Notes: generated by a model from the sequence alone, not told the origin. A DNA stretch of 64,000 nt from Bacteroides sp. (GCA_022648295.1 JALCME010000004.1:62001-126000); one strand, 5' to 3'. Counted from the stretch's first letter, positions 35,148-44,833 are shown. Numbers and translations are program-made.

Positions 35148-35948
35148 ATGAAAAGAATTTTATACCTCATTCTGCTCGTTTCTTTTTCCTTCAACTTAAA
35201 TGCTCAAAACAGCTACAAGATAGAGAAGGATATTTCATACATTCCTTCGTCAGAGACAGATGCTTATAGAAAAGAGCGATGCAAACTGGACATTTACTAT
35301 CCCGAAAACAACAAAAACTTTTCCACAGTTATATGGTTTCATGGAGGTGGTTTGGAGGGTGGTGAAAAGTATATTCCCAAAGAACTAAAGGAGAATGGAA
35401 TTGCTGTCGTTGCTGTAAATTACAGATTGAGCCCTAGAGCAAAGAATCCAGCCTATACCGAAGATGCAGCAGCCGCTGTAGCATGGGTTTTTAACAATAT
35501 TGAAAAATATGGAGGGTATAGAAACAAGATATTTGTGTCGGGACATTCGGCTGGCGGATACCTTACCCTAATGCTGGCCCTTGACAAAAAATATCTAAAA
35601 GAATATAACATAGATGCCGATCAGGTAGCTGCTTATTTACCTGTCAGCGGACAAACATTGACACACTTTACCATCCGTAAAGAACGCGGACTATCACTGC
35701 AAATTCCCGTAATAGATGAATATGCTCCTGTACACAACATACGTCAGGACACAGCACCTATCGTATTAATTACAGGTGACCGAAACCTAGAAATGGCAGA
35801 TCGTTGGGAAGAAAATGCACTTTTAGCTTCAATGCTGAAGAACATTGGAAACAAAAATGTATCAATATATCAATTGGCCGGATTCGATCATGGACGAGTC
35901 GTAGGACCTGCATGTATCCTTATAGCCAATTACATTAAAGGCAAATAA
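35148..35948 (+). CDS. Secreted alpha/beta-hydrolase esterase
   Basis: 266 residues with a signal peptide (about 1-20, ending LNAQ). The oxyanion motif HGGG is at 65-68, the nucleophile Ser134 is in GHSAGGY, Asp is in LITGDRNLE, and His in FDHGR. It resembles bacterial esterases/lipases of the HGGG type (BD-FAE-like). It is alone, with no PUL gene nearby, so its acyl substrate is unknown. Confidence 0.85.
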   Translation: MKRILYLILLVSFSFNLNAQNSYKIEKDISYIPSSETDAYRKERCKLDIYYPENNKNFSTVIWFHGGGLEGGEKYIPKELKENGIAVVAVNYRLSPRAKNPAYTEDAAAAVAWVFNNIEKYGGYRNKIFVSGHSAGGYLTLMLALDKKYLKEYNIDADQVAAYLPVSGQTLTHFTIRKERGLSLQIPVIDEYAPVHNIRQDTAPIVLITGDRNLEMADRWEENALLASMLKNIGNKNVSIYQLAGFDHGRVVGPACILIANYIKGK

Positions 35949-36034
35949 AAAAAATAGTTATATTTAGCAGCTGCATTTTATACTTTTCAGGCCTTGTTTT
36001 AGGATGGAAATAAATCAGCCCTAATCTCATCCTG

Positions 36035-36128
36035 ATTCAGTCCCGGACTGAATGCTATTCAATCGTATACTGATCCTATTTCAGTCCAAGGCTGTTTATA
36101 CCCCCTCTCAGAAGGCTTCTGAAGGGGG
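36035..36128. repeat. Palindromic motifs TCAGTCC/GGACTGA and a strong CCCCCT hairpin
   Basis: ATTCAGTC (36035-36042) and GACTGAAT (36046-36053) form a perfect 8-bp stem, and TCAGTCC returns at about 36081. A second hairpin at 36101-36128 has CCCCCT with TCAGAA arms and one bulged C around a GGC loop. They lie in the 574-base gap 35949-36522, which has no gene. Neither is followed by a T-run. They may be dispersed intergenic repeats. Confidence 0.5.
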
Positions 36129-36522
36129 ATGGAATTGCTTCATGGTTTATAGAAAATGAGAATAATGATAATGGTAAAAAATAGGTATTTAATTACATCT
36201 TCTTATCAGATGACAGGGGGGCGTTTATTGAAAACAGGAATAGATTTAGAGACCGCTTCATCAATCGTTCGTTAGCAATTCACGATTTTTCAGTAAATGA
36301 TTAATTCATCGAGCTGACGTTATTTAGGACTTGCTCTGTTTTTAACCCGAAAGGTTTCTACTAATACAGCACGTAACTTATAAAGAAAAGATAACTAGGC
36401 TGGAATATAAAAGAAGGAAAGTAGCCAAACATTTCTTCATAGAAAAAAGAGTCCTATAAATACGCGGCACTATACTTTACCCCTATGAAAAGTATTTAAA
36501 GGTAATAAAAACAGGTCGTATT

Positions 36523-36975
36523 CTAAAATTGCAACTTCATTCGAAAAGCATTGGACGAATCAGCATAATAATTTTCAAGGACAGATACCATATTAAACCC
36601 GCTTTTTTTATATAGATCAATCGCTACAAAGTTATCGGTTTTTACTTCAAGACTAATCTGATGAAAACCATTATGAGAAGCATAATCTTTCGCTTTATCG
36701 ACAAATTTTGTTCCTAGATGTCTCCCCCGGAAGTCAGGATGAACAGCTACAGAATAAATACGAATGCAGCTCAATCCTACACGATACAAGAGCGAAATGT
36801 ATCCGACAATCCGCTCCTTGCATTCCGCAACATAACAAACGCCCTGTGCATGTGCGATAAGATAATTCAACTGACGCCGGGAAAACCGATCGTAATCAAA
36901 ACAGGCATTCTCTACCTCTACGATCTGTTCCAAATCGGCATGAGTAGCAGTCCTTATGTTCACGGAATTTTCCAT
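36523..36975 (-). CDS. GNAT-family N-acetyltransferase (RimI-like)
   Basis: 150 residues with GNAT motifs: ATHADLEQIVEVENACF, the beta-4 strand IRIYSVAVHPDFRGRHLGTKFV (acetyl-CoA pyrophosphate loop, R-G-R-H-L-G), and EVKTDNFVAIDLYKKSGF at the C-terminal half. It lies 8 bases after the ATP-grasp gene and is almost certainly cotranscribed. Its substrate is probably the product of the ATP-grasp enzyme or its acceptor; it is not necessarily ribosomal S18 like RimI. Confidence 0.85.
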   Translation of the reverse strand: MENSVNIRTATHADLEQIVEVENACFDYDRFSRRQLNYLIAHAQGVCYVAECKERIVGYISLLYRVGLSCIRIYSVAVHPDFRGRHLGTKFVDKAKDYASHNGFHQISLEVKTDNFVAIDLYKKSGFNMVSVLENYYADSSNAFRMKLQF

Positions 36976-36983
36976 CCGATTCC

Positions 36984-38438
36984 CTATTTATTAATTAATT
37001 GTCCAAAGTGATCAATAATACGATAATAAAGTTCATCTCCAAGTATCTTATCTTCCAGACCGTGGTCGATACTCGGATTATCATTAATTTCTATAATAAC
37101 CACTTTTCCGTTCACCACCTTCAAGTCTACTCCATAAAGCCCTTTGCCTATAAAAGAAGTTGCTTTAAGTGCAGTTTTAAGTATCTGAGGTGGAACACTA
37201 TAAATAGGAATGGTATCAACAAGCCCCTCTTCACATTTTCCATTATCACAATGCAAATAGATTTGCCAATGCCCCTTCGCCATGTAATATTTACAGGCAA
37301 ACAAGGGCTCTCCATTCAATATACCAATCCGCCAGTCAAAATCAGTTGGAATGAACTCCTGTGCCAGCAATATGGCAGACCTCTCAAAAAGTATGGAGAA
37401 AGCCTTTTCCAAATCGTCTTCATTACAGATCTTTTTCATCCCGTGTGAAAAGGACCCATCGGGGATTTTCAGTATAAACGGAGCACCTAATTTACGGCTA
37501 ATTTCCTCGAAAGAATTATTATTGGAATGAAAAACCAGCGTCGATAAAGGTGCGGGAATCTTTTCTTTTTCCAGTAACTCATTCAAGTATACTTTATTCG
37601 TACAACGAATAATAGATTGTGGATCATCAATCACAGCTATTCCATATTGCGTTGCTTTTTGAGATAAGTGAAAAGTATAATGATTCAGTGAAGTAGTTGC
37701 CCTTATAAATAACGCATCAAATTCCATCAGTCGTGCCGCATCTTCTTCGGTTATCATTTCCGCATGCACATTCATCTTTCGGGCAACTTCCAAAATCTTG
37801 GATAATGCCCCTCTATTACTTGGAGGAAATTTTTCTTCGGGTTCATACAATACAGCCAAACTAAAACGTGGCGCCTTATGAGAACGGGGAGTGCGCCATA
37901 CTTTTTTATTAAAATTGTCAAGCGCATCGGCGAAATAATCCTGTCCTTCATCAGAAAGCCGACCGATAGGCAAAGCCTGTACACTTTCAATCTGATTTTT
38001 GGCTGTTGCATTGAAACAAACCTGCAATAAAGGACATGGATAATTATCAAAAATAAACCGTGCAATCTTTTCCAATCCTTTTTCCTTGCATCTGCCAAAA
38101 TAAATATTAAGATTCCAATTTTCAGTGATATTATTTTTTTGTATCCACTGGTAACAAAGCTTTTGCAGCCCCACATCCATACGAACACCTGTACCTGATT
38201 CTAGTTTATTGAGAACCTCTACTCCCGGAATTACCCGATGTCCCCTGGCTTGTGCAAGTAATGAGCTATAATAACCTTCCGAATTATAACTATAATCATT
38301 ACTTAGATTAATTACCAGCCGTGTCCCTTTACCCAAAGATTTATCCTTCAGATACTCCGACACAGTAAGTGTGCTGCTGGTCTCACAATACGGTTTCCAG
38401 TCATCCAGACTGTCCAGCAGAATAACAACATTATTCAT
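36984..38438 (-). CDS. RLAN-domain RimK-like ATP-grasp ligase
   Basis: 484 residues. The N-terminal half (about 1-200) looks like the RimK-like ATP-grasp N-terminal domain (RLAN), with LVINLSNDYSYNSEGYYSSL and RGHRVIPGVEVLNKL. The C-terminal half is a RimK-type ATP-grasp domain with KIPDGSFSHGMKKI (phosphate loop), AQEFIPTDFDWRIGILNGE, and EINDNPSIDHGLED (metal-binding E and N). Such enzymes join a carboxylate to an amino group; the partner is unknown. Paired with a GNAT on the same strand. A -7 box lies at 38465-38472. I infer a peptide- or amino-acid-ligase role; it is not established for this gene. Confidence 0.8.
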   Translation of the reverse strand: MNNVVILLDSLDDWKPYCETSSTLTVSEYLKDKSLGKGTRLVINLSNDYSYNSEGYYSSLLAQARGHRVIPGVEVLNKLESGTGVRMDVGLQKLCYQWIQKNNITENWNLNIYFGRCKEKGLEKIARFIFDNYPCPLLQVCFNATAKNQIESVQALPIGRLSDEGQDYFADALDNFNKKVWRTPRSHKAPRFSLAVLYEPEEKFPPSNRGALSKILEVARKMNVHAEMITEEDAARLMEFDALFIRATTSLNHYTFHLSQKATQYGIAVIDDPQSIIRCTNKVYLNELLEKEKIPAPLSTLVFHSNNNSFEEISRKLGAPFILKIPDGSFSHGMKKICNEDDLEKAFSILFERSAILLAQEFIPTDFDWRIGILNGEPLFACKYYMAKGHWQIYLHCDNGKCEEGLVDTIPIYSVPPQILKTALKATSFIGKGLYGVDLKVVNGKVVIIEINDNPSIDHGLEDKILGDELYYRIIDHFGQLINK

Positions 38439-38464
38439 TCTTTATTGTATCTCAATCATGGGCG

Positions 38465-38472
38465 CAAATGTA
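38465..38472 (-). promoter_or_regulatory. Putative -7 box of the ATP-grasp/GNAT operon
   Basis: On the minus strand it reads TACATTTG, an exact TAnnTTTG match, about 27 bases upstream of the ATG at 38438. No clean TTTG at -33. Confidence 0.45.
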
Positions 38473-38730
38473 GTTAATAAACTAACATTATATTAATCCA
38501 TAGAATATTATTTTTATCGTATTGCCAATAATTTATTCGGCCTTTTATTGTCTGCCCCATCCAGAAAGAATGACATAGACAAAATTAGATTCAAGGCATC
38601 TCCAAGATGATCAATGTGTAAGAATAAGAGAGAAAGCAAGATCGCTTTATAAAAAGAGAAAGCAAGGGAAAATAAGGATAGACAATCATACGCTAACGGA
38701 CTGTATAACAGAATTGTGCAGATCTCAAAA

Positions 38731-38796
38731 AAGCTCTACGAGAAGAGGTTCGTTCCTCTAGAGTATACGACAAACAGGGCTTTTCTCGTAGAGCTT
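38731..38796. repeat. 14-bp inverted repeat element, copy 1
   Basis: AAGCTCTACGAGAA (38731-38744) and its exact inverse (38783-38796) enclose 38 bases with a smaller GAGG/CCTC stem. Part of it, 38758-38793, is repeated at 38952-38987. It lies in the 730-base gap 38439-39168, in which I see no gene. Confidence 0.6.
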
Positions 38797-38951
38797 CAAT
38801 CTGTCACACAGAGAAATTGACAATCAGAGAATAGAAATGAATATAATAGAAGTATAACTATATTATTGGTTGAACATGAAAGCGGTATCAAATAGAGGAA
38901 ATTACTATTAGACTTTATTAACAATATTTTCTCTTAAAATAGTTGCTTTTG

Positions 38952-38987
38952 CTAGAGTATACGAGCAACGAAGCTTTTCTCGTAGAG
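38952..38987. repeat. Partial second copy of the 38758-38793 repeat
   Basis: Matches 38758-38793 in 31 of 36 positions without gaps, in direct orientation, 194 bases away. It keeps the CTAGAGTATACGA start and the CTTTTCTCGTAGAG end. It contains a TACGAG/CTCGTA stem. Probably an interspersed repeat family. Confidence 0.55.
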
Positions 38988-39168
38988 ATCCAATCCTTTA
39001 CTCTGAAAAGCGAACAGTGGAACTACTAAAAGAGACAAGTGATAAACTTAAATGTAAAATTTAAGAAATACTATATTTCCTCTTACAAGGCTAAAAACAA
39101 AAAATACGGTCTCTAAAAATAGTTATTTGTGCGCTTCATTTATCCCTAAACTCGATTGAATAGTATTC

Positions 39169-39888
39169 CTAAATTTGTCCATATTCAAATTCCGGAATAT
39201 CACCTTTTGCTGAAGTCTTAGCAAAATCAATCAGATTAGAAAGATGACGCAGGACTAATTCCTTCATTCCATCTTTGTCTTTATCTTTAATTTTTTGTAA
39301 CATTTCTCGATGTTCCGCATGAACAGTTTTTTGCGGAACGGCACAAACCTTGTATTTCTGATAATACTTTAAAATATCCGGGGTAATTATAAGTAAGAGT
39401 GAGCTAATAACCGGATTATGCCCACCTACTGCTATAGCCTGATGAAAAGCAAAATCTTTCTCAACCCGAAGGTCCGTATCAAAACCCTTTTCAAGTTCAA
39501 TAAGAGCCTTTTCAATATTCTCCAAATCTTCTTCTGTACGGTTAGCTGCACTAAGTTTACAGACCTCCACCTCTAATAGTACACGTACATATACCAAACT
39601 TCCAAAATCATATTTACTAATTTTCAGGGCATCTGTAATCATTGTATCCAATTGATCCTTTGAAAACTCAGAAACAATAGTTCCACTTTGTGGATATGTT
39701 TTTACAATACCATATAACTCCATCTTTTGCAATGCTTCACGAACATGTGACCGACTAACATTTAAAGATTCGGACAATTTTCGTTCTGAAGGCAAACGTT
39801 CACCGGGTACAATCTGACGCTCTGAAATTTGTCTTTTTATGTGTTCTATTACAAATTTAACTGGTTGCGAGTTTACTTCGTCTTCCAT
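39169..39888 (-). CDS. GntR/FadR-family regulator of the polyuronate locus
   Basis: 239 residues: an N-terminal winged helix (about 5-70, GERLPSERKLSESLNVSRSHVREALQKM) and an FCD ligand domain (about 80-225) with metal-type residues in the DFAFHQAIA and HAEHREML helices. FadR/UxuR-type members bind uronate-derived effectors. It is divergent from the susC operon, and a double TTGGTnnACCAA site that fits this family lies in the intervening region. It is the natural candidate to repress the locus until an uronate effector appears. No hybrid two-component regulator or ECF sigma factor is found near this PUL. Confidence 0.88.
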   Translation of the reverse strand: MEDEVNSQPVKFVIEHIKRQISERQIVPGERLPSERKLSESLNVSRSHVREALQKMELYGIVKTYPQSGTIVSEFSKDQLDTMITDALKISKYDFGSLVYVRVLLEVEVCKLSAANRTEEDLENIEKALIELEKGFDTDLRVEKDFAFHQAIAVGGHNPVISSLLLIITPDILKYYQKYKVCAVPQKTVHAEHREMLQKIKDKDKDGMKELVLRHLSNLIDFAKTSAKGDIPEFEYGQI

Positions 39889-40052
39889 AAGATATAAGTA
39901 CTTTATAAAGATTTTCCTTTCTATTTCGGCCGTAAAAGTATAAATATTATCTTTTAAAGTAAAGCTTTATAATAAAAATATTCTTTCCCCTTATATAAAG
40001 AGGTACGCGTAACATACTGTTTATCTGCCCCATATCATAATAGTTAATAAAT

Positions 40053-40103
40053 AATAATTGGTAGACCAAAAATTTGGTTTACCAATTATTATCATTACGT
40101 TTG
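40053..40103 (+). promoter_or_regulatory. susC promoter overlapped by a double UxuR-type operator
   Basis: Two 12-base sites, TTGGTAGACCAA (40058-40069) and TTGGTTTACCAA (40074-40085), each fit the palindrome TTGGTnnACCAA typical of UxuR/ExuR-like GntR regulators, 16 bases centre to centre. Together with flanks they form one 38-base inverted repeat (40053-40090) with 17 of 18 paired positions identical. The promoter has TTTG at 40073-40076, a 19-base gap, and TACGTTTG at 40096-40103, so the -33 box lies at the left edge of the second site. Transcription would start near 40110, giving a leader of about 18 bases. Confidence 0.8.
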
Positions 40104-40127
40104 TCACAGAAAAAAACAATCTATGCT

Positions 40128-43100
40128 ATGAACAAACCTCTGCATTTAAAAAAAGTAACTCTAATGTTCCTTTTGTTAGCCGGAACATTAAACATTTACT
40201 CTCAACATGTGGTTACTGGTAAAGTAACAGACTCACAAGGTCCTCTGATCGGGGCTGCGGTAACCATAAAAGATGCCTCTATTCCTACCGGAACGGTAAC
40301 GGATGTCAATGGCAATTATTCAATCAAAGTTCCTAATTCCAAAACAATTCTGATTTATTCTTATATCGGTTATACTAATAAGGCGGAAGTGATTGGCAAG
40401 CGGACTACTGTAAATATTACATTGGAAGAAGATTCAAAGATGTTGGATGACGTCGTAGTAATCGGTTACGGTACACAAGCAAAGTCCCATTTAACCGGCT
40501 CAATTTCTAAATTGGATGGCCAGTCCCTAATCAATTCCCCGGTAAGCGATGTAACGACCGCTTTACAAGGCTCGATGAGCGGACTTACCATCGCTAACGA
40601 GACATCAGAAGTGGGTGTAACCCCTTCTATCCGTATACGTGGAGCCAGCTCTATTTCCGCTGAAAGTGAACCGCTCGTCATCATTGATGGGTTCCCGGTG
40701 GAAGGTGGGCTCTCATCTATCAATGCATCGGATGTGAAATCCATCGAGGTTCTGAAAGATGCAGCCTCAGCTGCTATCTATGGATCGCGTGCCGCTAATG
40801 GTGTTATCATGGTAACAACTAAAAGTGGAACACCAGACAAGCCCAAATATTCATTCAAATTTTACCAAGGATTTAAATATGCTTATCAATTACATGATAT
40901 GATGACCTCTTCCGAATGGCTCAATTTATTGAATGAAGAAGCGGAAATTGGAGGTCCTACGGTTCCAGCTGCCGCCCGTGCCGCCGCATATTTGGAAAGC
41001 CAGATGGGAAGTACCAATTGGCAAAAAGAAGGACTACGAGATCTGGCTGGTATAACAAACGCACAAATGAGTATTTCCGGTGGACGCAAAGAAACCAAAT
41101 ATTTCATATCGGCTGCTTATACCAAAGACCAGGGAGTAATGCTTCAAAACTCCTTAGATAAATTGAACTTCCGCACAAAATTGGATACTAAACTCTCGAG
41201 AATTACCAGTATCGGCGTAAATTTGTCCGGGACCTATAAAAAAACGGAACGCCCGAAAAACAATTTTATAGATTTCTACCGCACTCCATCGTTCCTTCCG
41301 GTTTATCATAATGATTTAAGTACCGCACTAACCGGATATACCGGATTTGCAAGAGGAAGTCACTTCAACAATATCATAACTCCAACCGGAACGCCAGACG
41401 CGGAAGGGAATCCGACTTCAGAGACATCCTCTCCTTTTTCTTCAGCCAATAATAATCCACGAAGCGTAATGGCTAACACGACACGCTGGAGTGAATCTAT
41501 GCAAGGATTAGCTAGTATATACCTGACTATTGATCTTTGTAAAGGGCTACAATTTAAAACATCCAATGGACTAAATGTCAGCTTCAGCCCCTCCTATTAT
41601 TACGGAAACAAGAATGCAACAAAAGATAAAGAAGAAAGTCGGGCTACTTACTTCAGTTCACTTTATGTGGATTTGCTAAGCGAAAACACCTTGAACTATC
41701 ACCTGAACTTTGGGAAAAACAAATTCCACAGCATTGAAGCTTTATTGGGCTACACCATAGAATCAACGCGAAATCAACGAGTAGCCATGACCGCTACCGG
41801 ATTTGCAACCGATGATATTCACACATTAAATGCAGCTACCGTCTATTCACTGGCAAGTGAAAATAATGGAAATACGGATGGGACAGGAACTTTCCGGTAC
41901 CCAGATGTAGTTTTGGAGTCATACTTGGGACGTATCAATTATAACTACCGCGGTCGTTATTTACTATCCACTTCCCTACGTCTCGACCGATCTTCTTTAT
42001 TTTCAAAAGGGAATCGAAATGCATGGTTTCCTTCCGTATCGGTAGGTTGGCGTGCAAGCGAAGAAAAATTCATGAAGAGCATAGATGCTATCTCTAATTT
42101 AAAGCTTCGTGCTTCTTACGGTGCAACAGGGAATAACCGTATTAGCTACGACGCTGCCCTTGAAGTACTGAATAGTGCCAACTATGTGACCGGATTAGGT
42201 ACAGGACAATTGGTTTCCGGTTCAGCAAATACATCATCCACCCTTGCCAATTCAAACATTACGTGGGAAAAGACAGATGAATTCAACTATGGTTTGGATT
42301 TAGGACTCTTTAAAAATAGAATTAACCTTTCAATAGATGCTTATTATTCAGTTACCCGAGCTTTATTGTTCGCACAACCCACACAATCGTTCACTGGTTA
42401 TAGCTACTATTGGAACAATATCGGAAAGGTACGTAATTCCGGTTTGGAAATCCAGATTGATACACACAATATCAAAAATCGTAAATTCTCATGGAATACA
42501 AACTTTAACTTCTCACTATCGCGTAACAAATTACTAGAACTAGGCGGAGAACAACAAGTTATCAGTCAAGGAGAAAGGAGTGAATGTTATATAGCCAAAG
42601 TGAGTTCACCACTGATCCAATTCTATGGTTACAAAACAAATGGCGTATGGAACAGCACAGAAGAAATTAATGCCAATCCCCATTTTGCAAATGACGTGCC
42701 TGGAGGATTACGTATCGTCGACACAGACGGAAATGGCTCATTGACTTCTGATGACCGTGTTCCCTTGGGTAATCCGTATCCGGACTTTACATGGGGTATC
42801 ACAAATACATTCCAGATTAAGAACTTTGACATTTCATTTCTGATTCAAGGTGTACAGGGAATTACCGTTTACAATGGTGACGTTTACTACAATGAAACCG
42901 TAAAATGGAATAAAAAATACACGAAAGGCCGGTGGGTAAGTGCTGAGAATCCAGGAAACGGAAAAACACCATACCTAAAACTAGGCTATGATATTGCGCT
43001 GACAGATTACCCATTACAAAATGCCTCTTATGCCTGCTTAAGAAACTTCACTTTAGGCTATACACTGCCAAACACAGTAGCTCACAAAATGAGGCTATCA

Positions 43101-43283
43101 GGCGTGCGGTTCTATGTATCTGGCAGTAACTTACTTTACATCTGGGGAAGTGATTATAAGGGCATTAATCCAGAATCGCGCATGACTTCATCGAAATACT
43201 CCAGCTCAATGATTTCAGGATATCAGCGCGGTGGGTTTCCTTTAACAACAACCATTTCTGCAGGTTTTGATATTAACTTTTAA
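40128..43283 (+). CDS. SusC-like TonB-dependent receptor of the polyuronate locus
   Basis: 1051 residues from the ATG at 40128 (MNKPLHLKKVTL); the frame upstream of this ATG runs through the operator, so it is not used. Signal peptide (cleaved near YSQH), then a carboxypeptidase-regulatory-like domain (VTGKVTDSQGPLIGAAVTIKD), a TonB-box-like region and plug (DVVVIGYGTQAK, ASAAIYGSRAANGVIMVTTKSG) and a 22-strand barrel ending in a Phe (SAGFDINF). It imports oligosaccharides across the outer membrane with its SusD partner. First gene of the operon that runs on to the jelly-roll lyase. Confidence 0.95.
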   Translation: MNKPLHLKKVTLMFLLLAGTLNIYSQHVVTGKVTDSQGPLIGAAVTIKDASIPTGTVTDVNGNYSIKVPNSKTILIYSYIGYTNKAEVIGKRTTVNITLEEDSKMLDDVVVIGYGTQAKSHLTGSISKLDGQSLINSPVSDVTTALQGSMSGLTIANETSEVGVTPSIRIRGASSISAESEPLVIIDGFPVEGGLSSINASDVKSIEVLKDAASAAIYGSRAANGVIMVTTKSGTPDKPKYSFKFYQGFKYAYQLHDMMTSSEWLNLLNEEAEIGGPTVPAAARAAAYLESQMGSTNWQKEGLRDLAGITNAQMSISGGRKETKYFISAAYTKDQGVMLQNSLDKLNFRTKLDTKLSRITSIGVNLSGTYKKTERPKNNFIDFYRTPSFLPVYHNDLSTALTGYTGFARGSHFNNIITPTGTPDAEGNPTSETSSPFSSANNNPRSVMANTTRWSESMQGLASIYLTIDLCKGLQFKTSNGLNVSFSPSYYYGNKNATKDKEESRATYFSSLYVDLLSENTLNYHLNFGKNKFHSIEALLGYTIESTRNQRVAMTATGFATDDIHTLNAATVYSLASENNGNTDGTGTFRYPDVVLESYLGRINYNYRGRYLLSTSLRLDRSSLFSKGNRNAWFPSVSVGWRASEEKFMKSIDAISNLKLRASYGATGNNRISYDAALEVLNSANYVTGLGTGQLVSGSANTSSTLANSNITWEKTDEFNYGLDLGLFKNRINLSIDAYYSVTRALLFAQPTQSFTGYSYYWNNIGKVRNSGLEIQIDTHNIKNRKFSWNTNFNFSLSRNKLLELGGEQQVISQGERSECYIAKVSSPLIQFYGYKTNGVWNSTEEINANPHFANDVPGGLRIVDTDGNGSLTSDDRVPLGNPYPDFTWGITNTFQIKNFDISFLIQGVQGITVYNGDVYYNETVKWNKKYTKGRWVSAENPGNGKTPYLKLGYDIALTDYPLQNASYACLRNFTLGYTLPNTVAHKMRLSGVRFYVSGSNLLYIWGSDYKGINPESRMTSSKYSSSMISGYQRGGFPLTTTISAGFDINF

Positions 43284-43296
43284 TAGAAAGTAAACA

Positions 43297-44814
43297 ATGA
43301 AAAGAACAACATATATTGAATTGATATTAGCAGCATTGTTATTTACAGCTTGCGATTTGGACAAGTATCCTTATTCGGAGGTTGCTGCGAATGAATATGT
43401 AAAAGACGCTTCTTCAGTAAATAACCTATTACTAGGTTGCTATAGTTCCCTTCACGACGTAATGTATTACGAATGGGCAATGACAGAATTGCGCTCGGAT
43501 AATAGCCGCATGTATGCTACGGGGTCTACTGCAAGTACCACAAAACTGGTTGAGCAGCTGGACCAAGGTACTATTATTGCAGAACATCAATGGGTGGAAA
43601 ATTACTGGGATGCTTGCTATGCAACCATTGCGAGGGCTAATAACGTAATTTCATATCTCGACATTATAAAAGACGAGACACTCCAAAAACAATATGAAGG
43701 AGAAGCTCTATTCTTGCGTTCTTTGGAATATTTTAATCTTGTTCGTTTATGGGGTCCTGTATTCATCGTCACTTCCAAAACACCATCTGATGTGGCTCGT
43801 AACATGCAGCGCTCAACAGTAGATGAAGTTTATGAACTAATTGAAGGAGACTTGGAAAACATCATCAGCAACCAGATGTTGCCTGAAAAAATGGAGGATG
43901 CTGATATGGGACGTGCTGATATAAACGCCGCTAAAGCCTTGTTGGCAAAAGTCTATGCCACTCATTATGAAGCAGGAGATACCCAATATGCCCGTGCCGC
44001 CCAGTTATGTAAAGAAGTACTCGAAAGCACTACTGTAGGCAATCCACAAACAGGGAGTGACTTAGTAGCTTATGATAAAGTGTTCAACATAACAAACGAA
44101 ATGAACAAAGAAATTATTTTTGCAGTCCGCTATCTTTCTGGCAATGTTGGGCTTGGTTCACCGTTTGGCAATATGTTTGCACCTGTCAATAATGGAGCGA
44201 ACGTCATCATTGGCACATCTTCCGGCTATAACACACCTAGTGATAACATCATTGCCGCTTATGAATCAAGAGGATCTGGCGATAAACGTTTAGATGTCAA
44301 TATTGCCCAGAAATACTTCAACTCAACAACCCAACAATGGGTGACTACAGGCAATTGCCGTTATTGCAAGAAATACACTAATGCCGTAACAACAGAATAT
44401 GACGGGGAAAGCGACTGGCCTGTTATCCGCGTAGGAGACATAGCCTTACTGTATGCTGAACTGACAAATGAGATATCAGGCCCATCCAATGACAATTTAA
44501 AGTATCTAAATATGATTTGTGAACGCGCGGGCGTTTCAACCTATACACTATCAGACCTATCCAATCGTTACGACTTCAGGGAAGCTGTACGCAATGAAAG
44601 GAGACTGGAACTTGCCTTCGAGGATCAGCGCTGGTTCGATCTCCTTCGTTGGGGAATAGCCACTCAGACGGTAAACAACTATTTCAAGAGTGAAAACTTT
44701 TATTCAGAATACACGTATACAGTGAATAATATTGCCAATTGGCAGACATTCCTTCCCATTCCGGTAAGTATTGTCAATATCAATCCAGATGTGGCACAAA
44801 ATACGGGTTATTAA
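43297..44814 (+). CDS. SusD-like glycan-binding lipoprotein
   Basis: 505 residues, lipoprotein signal with Cys at FTACDLDKYPYSE. The tetratricopeptide-like helices and SusD family features are visible: YWDACYATIARANNVISYLD, EALFLRSLEYFNLVRLWGPV, ADINAAKALLAKVYA, and the C-terminal AVRNERRLELAFEDQRWFDLLRWG. It forms the lid of the SusC transporter. Starts 13 bases after susC. Confidence 0.95.
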   Translation: MKRTTYIELILAALLFTACDLDKYPYSEVAANEYVKDASSVNNLLLGCYSSLHDVMYYEWAMTELRSDNSRMYATGSTASTTKLVEQLDQGTIIAEHQWVENYWDACYATIARANNVISYLDIIKDETLQKQYEGEALFLRSLEYFNLVRLWGPVFIVTSKTPSDVARNMQRSTVDEVYELIEGDLENIISNQMLPEKMEDADMGRADINAAKALLAKVYATHYEAGDTQYARAAQLCKEVLESTTVGNPQTGSDLVAYDKVFNITNEMNKEIIFAVRYLSGNVGLGSPFGNMFAPVNNGANVIIGTSSGYNTPSDNIIAAYESRGSGDKRLDVNIAQKYFNSTTQQWVTTGNCRYCKKYTNAVTTEYDGESDWPVIRVGDIALLYAELTNEISGPSNDNLKYLNMICERAGVSTYTLSDLSNRYDFREAVRNERRLELAFEDQRWFDLLRWGIATQTVNNYFKSENFYSEYTYTVNNIANWQTFLPIPVSIVNINPDVAQNTGY

Positions 44815-44833
44815 TAAAAAAATAAATGCGATT

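Noticed and set aside
39889-40127. SusC start upstream of 40128
   Set aside because: An upstream in-frame TTG lies inside the operator and upstream of the transcription start; the signal peptide fits the ATG at 40128.
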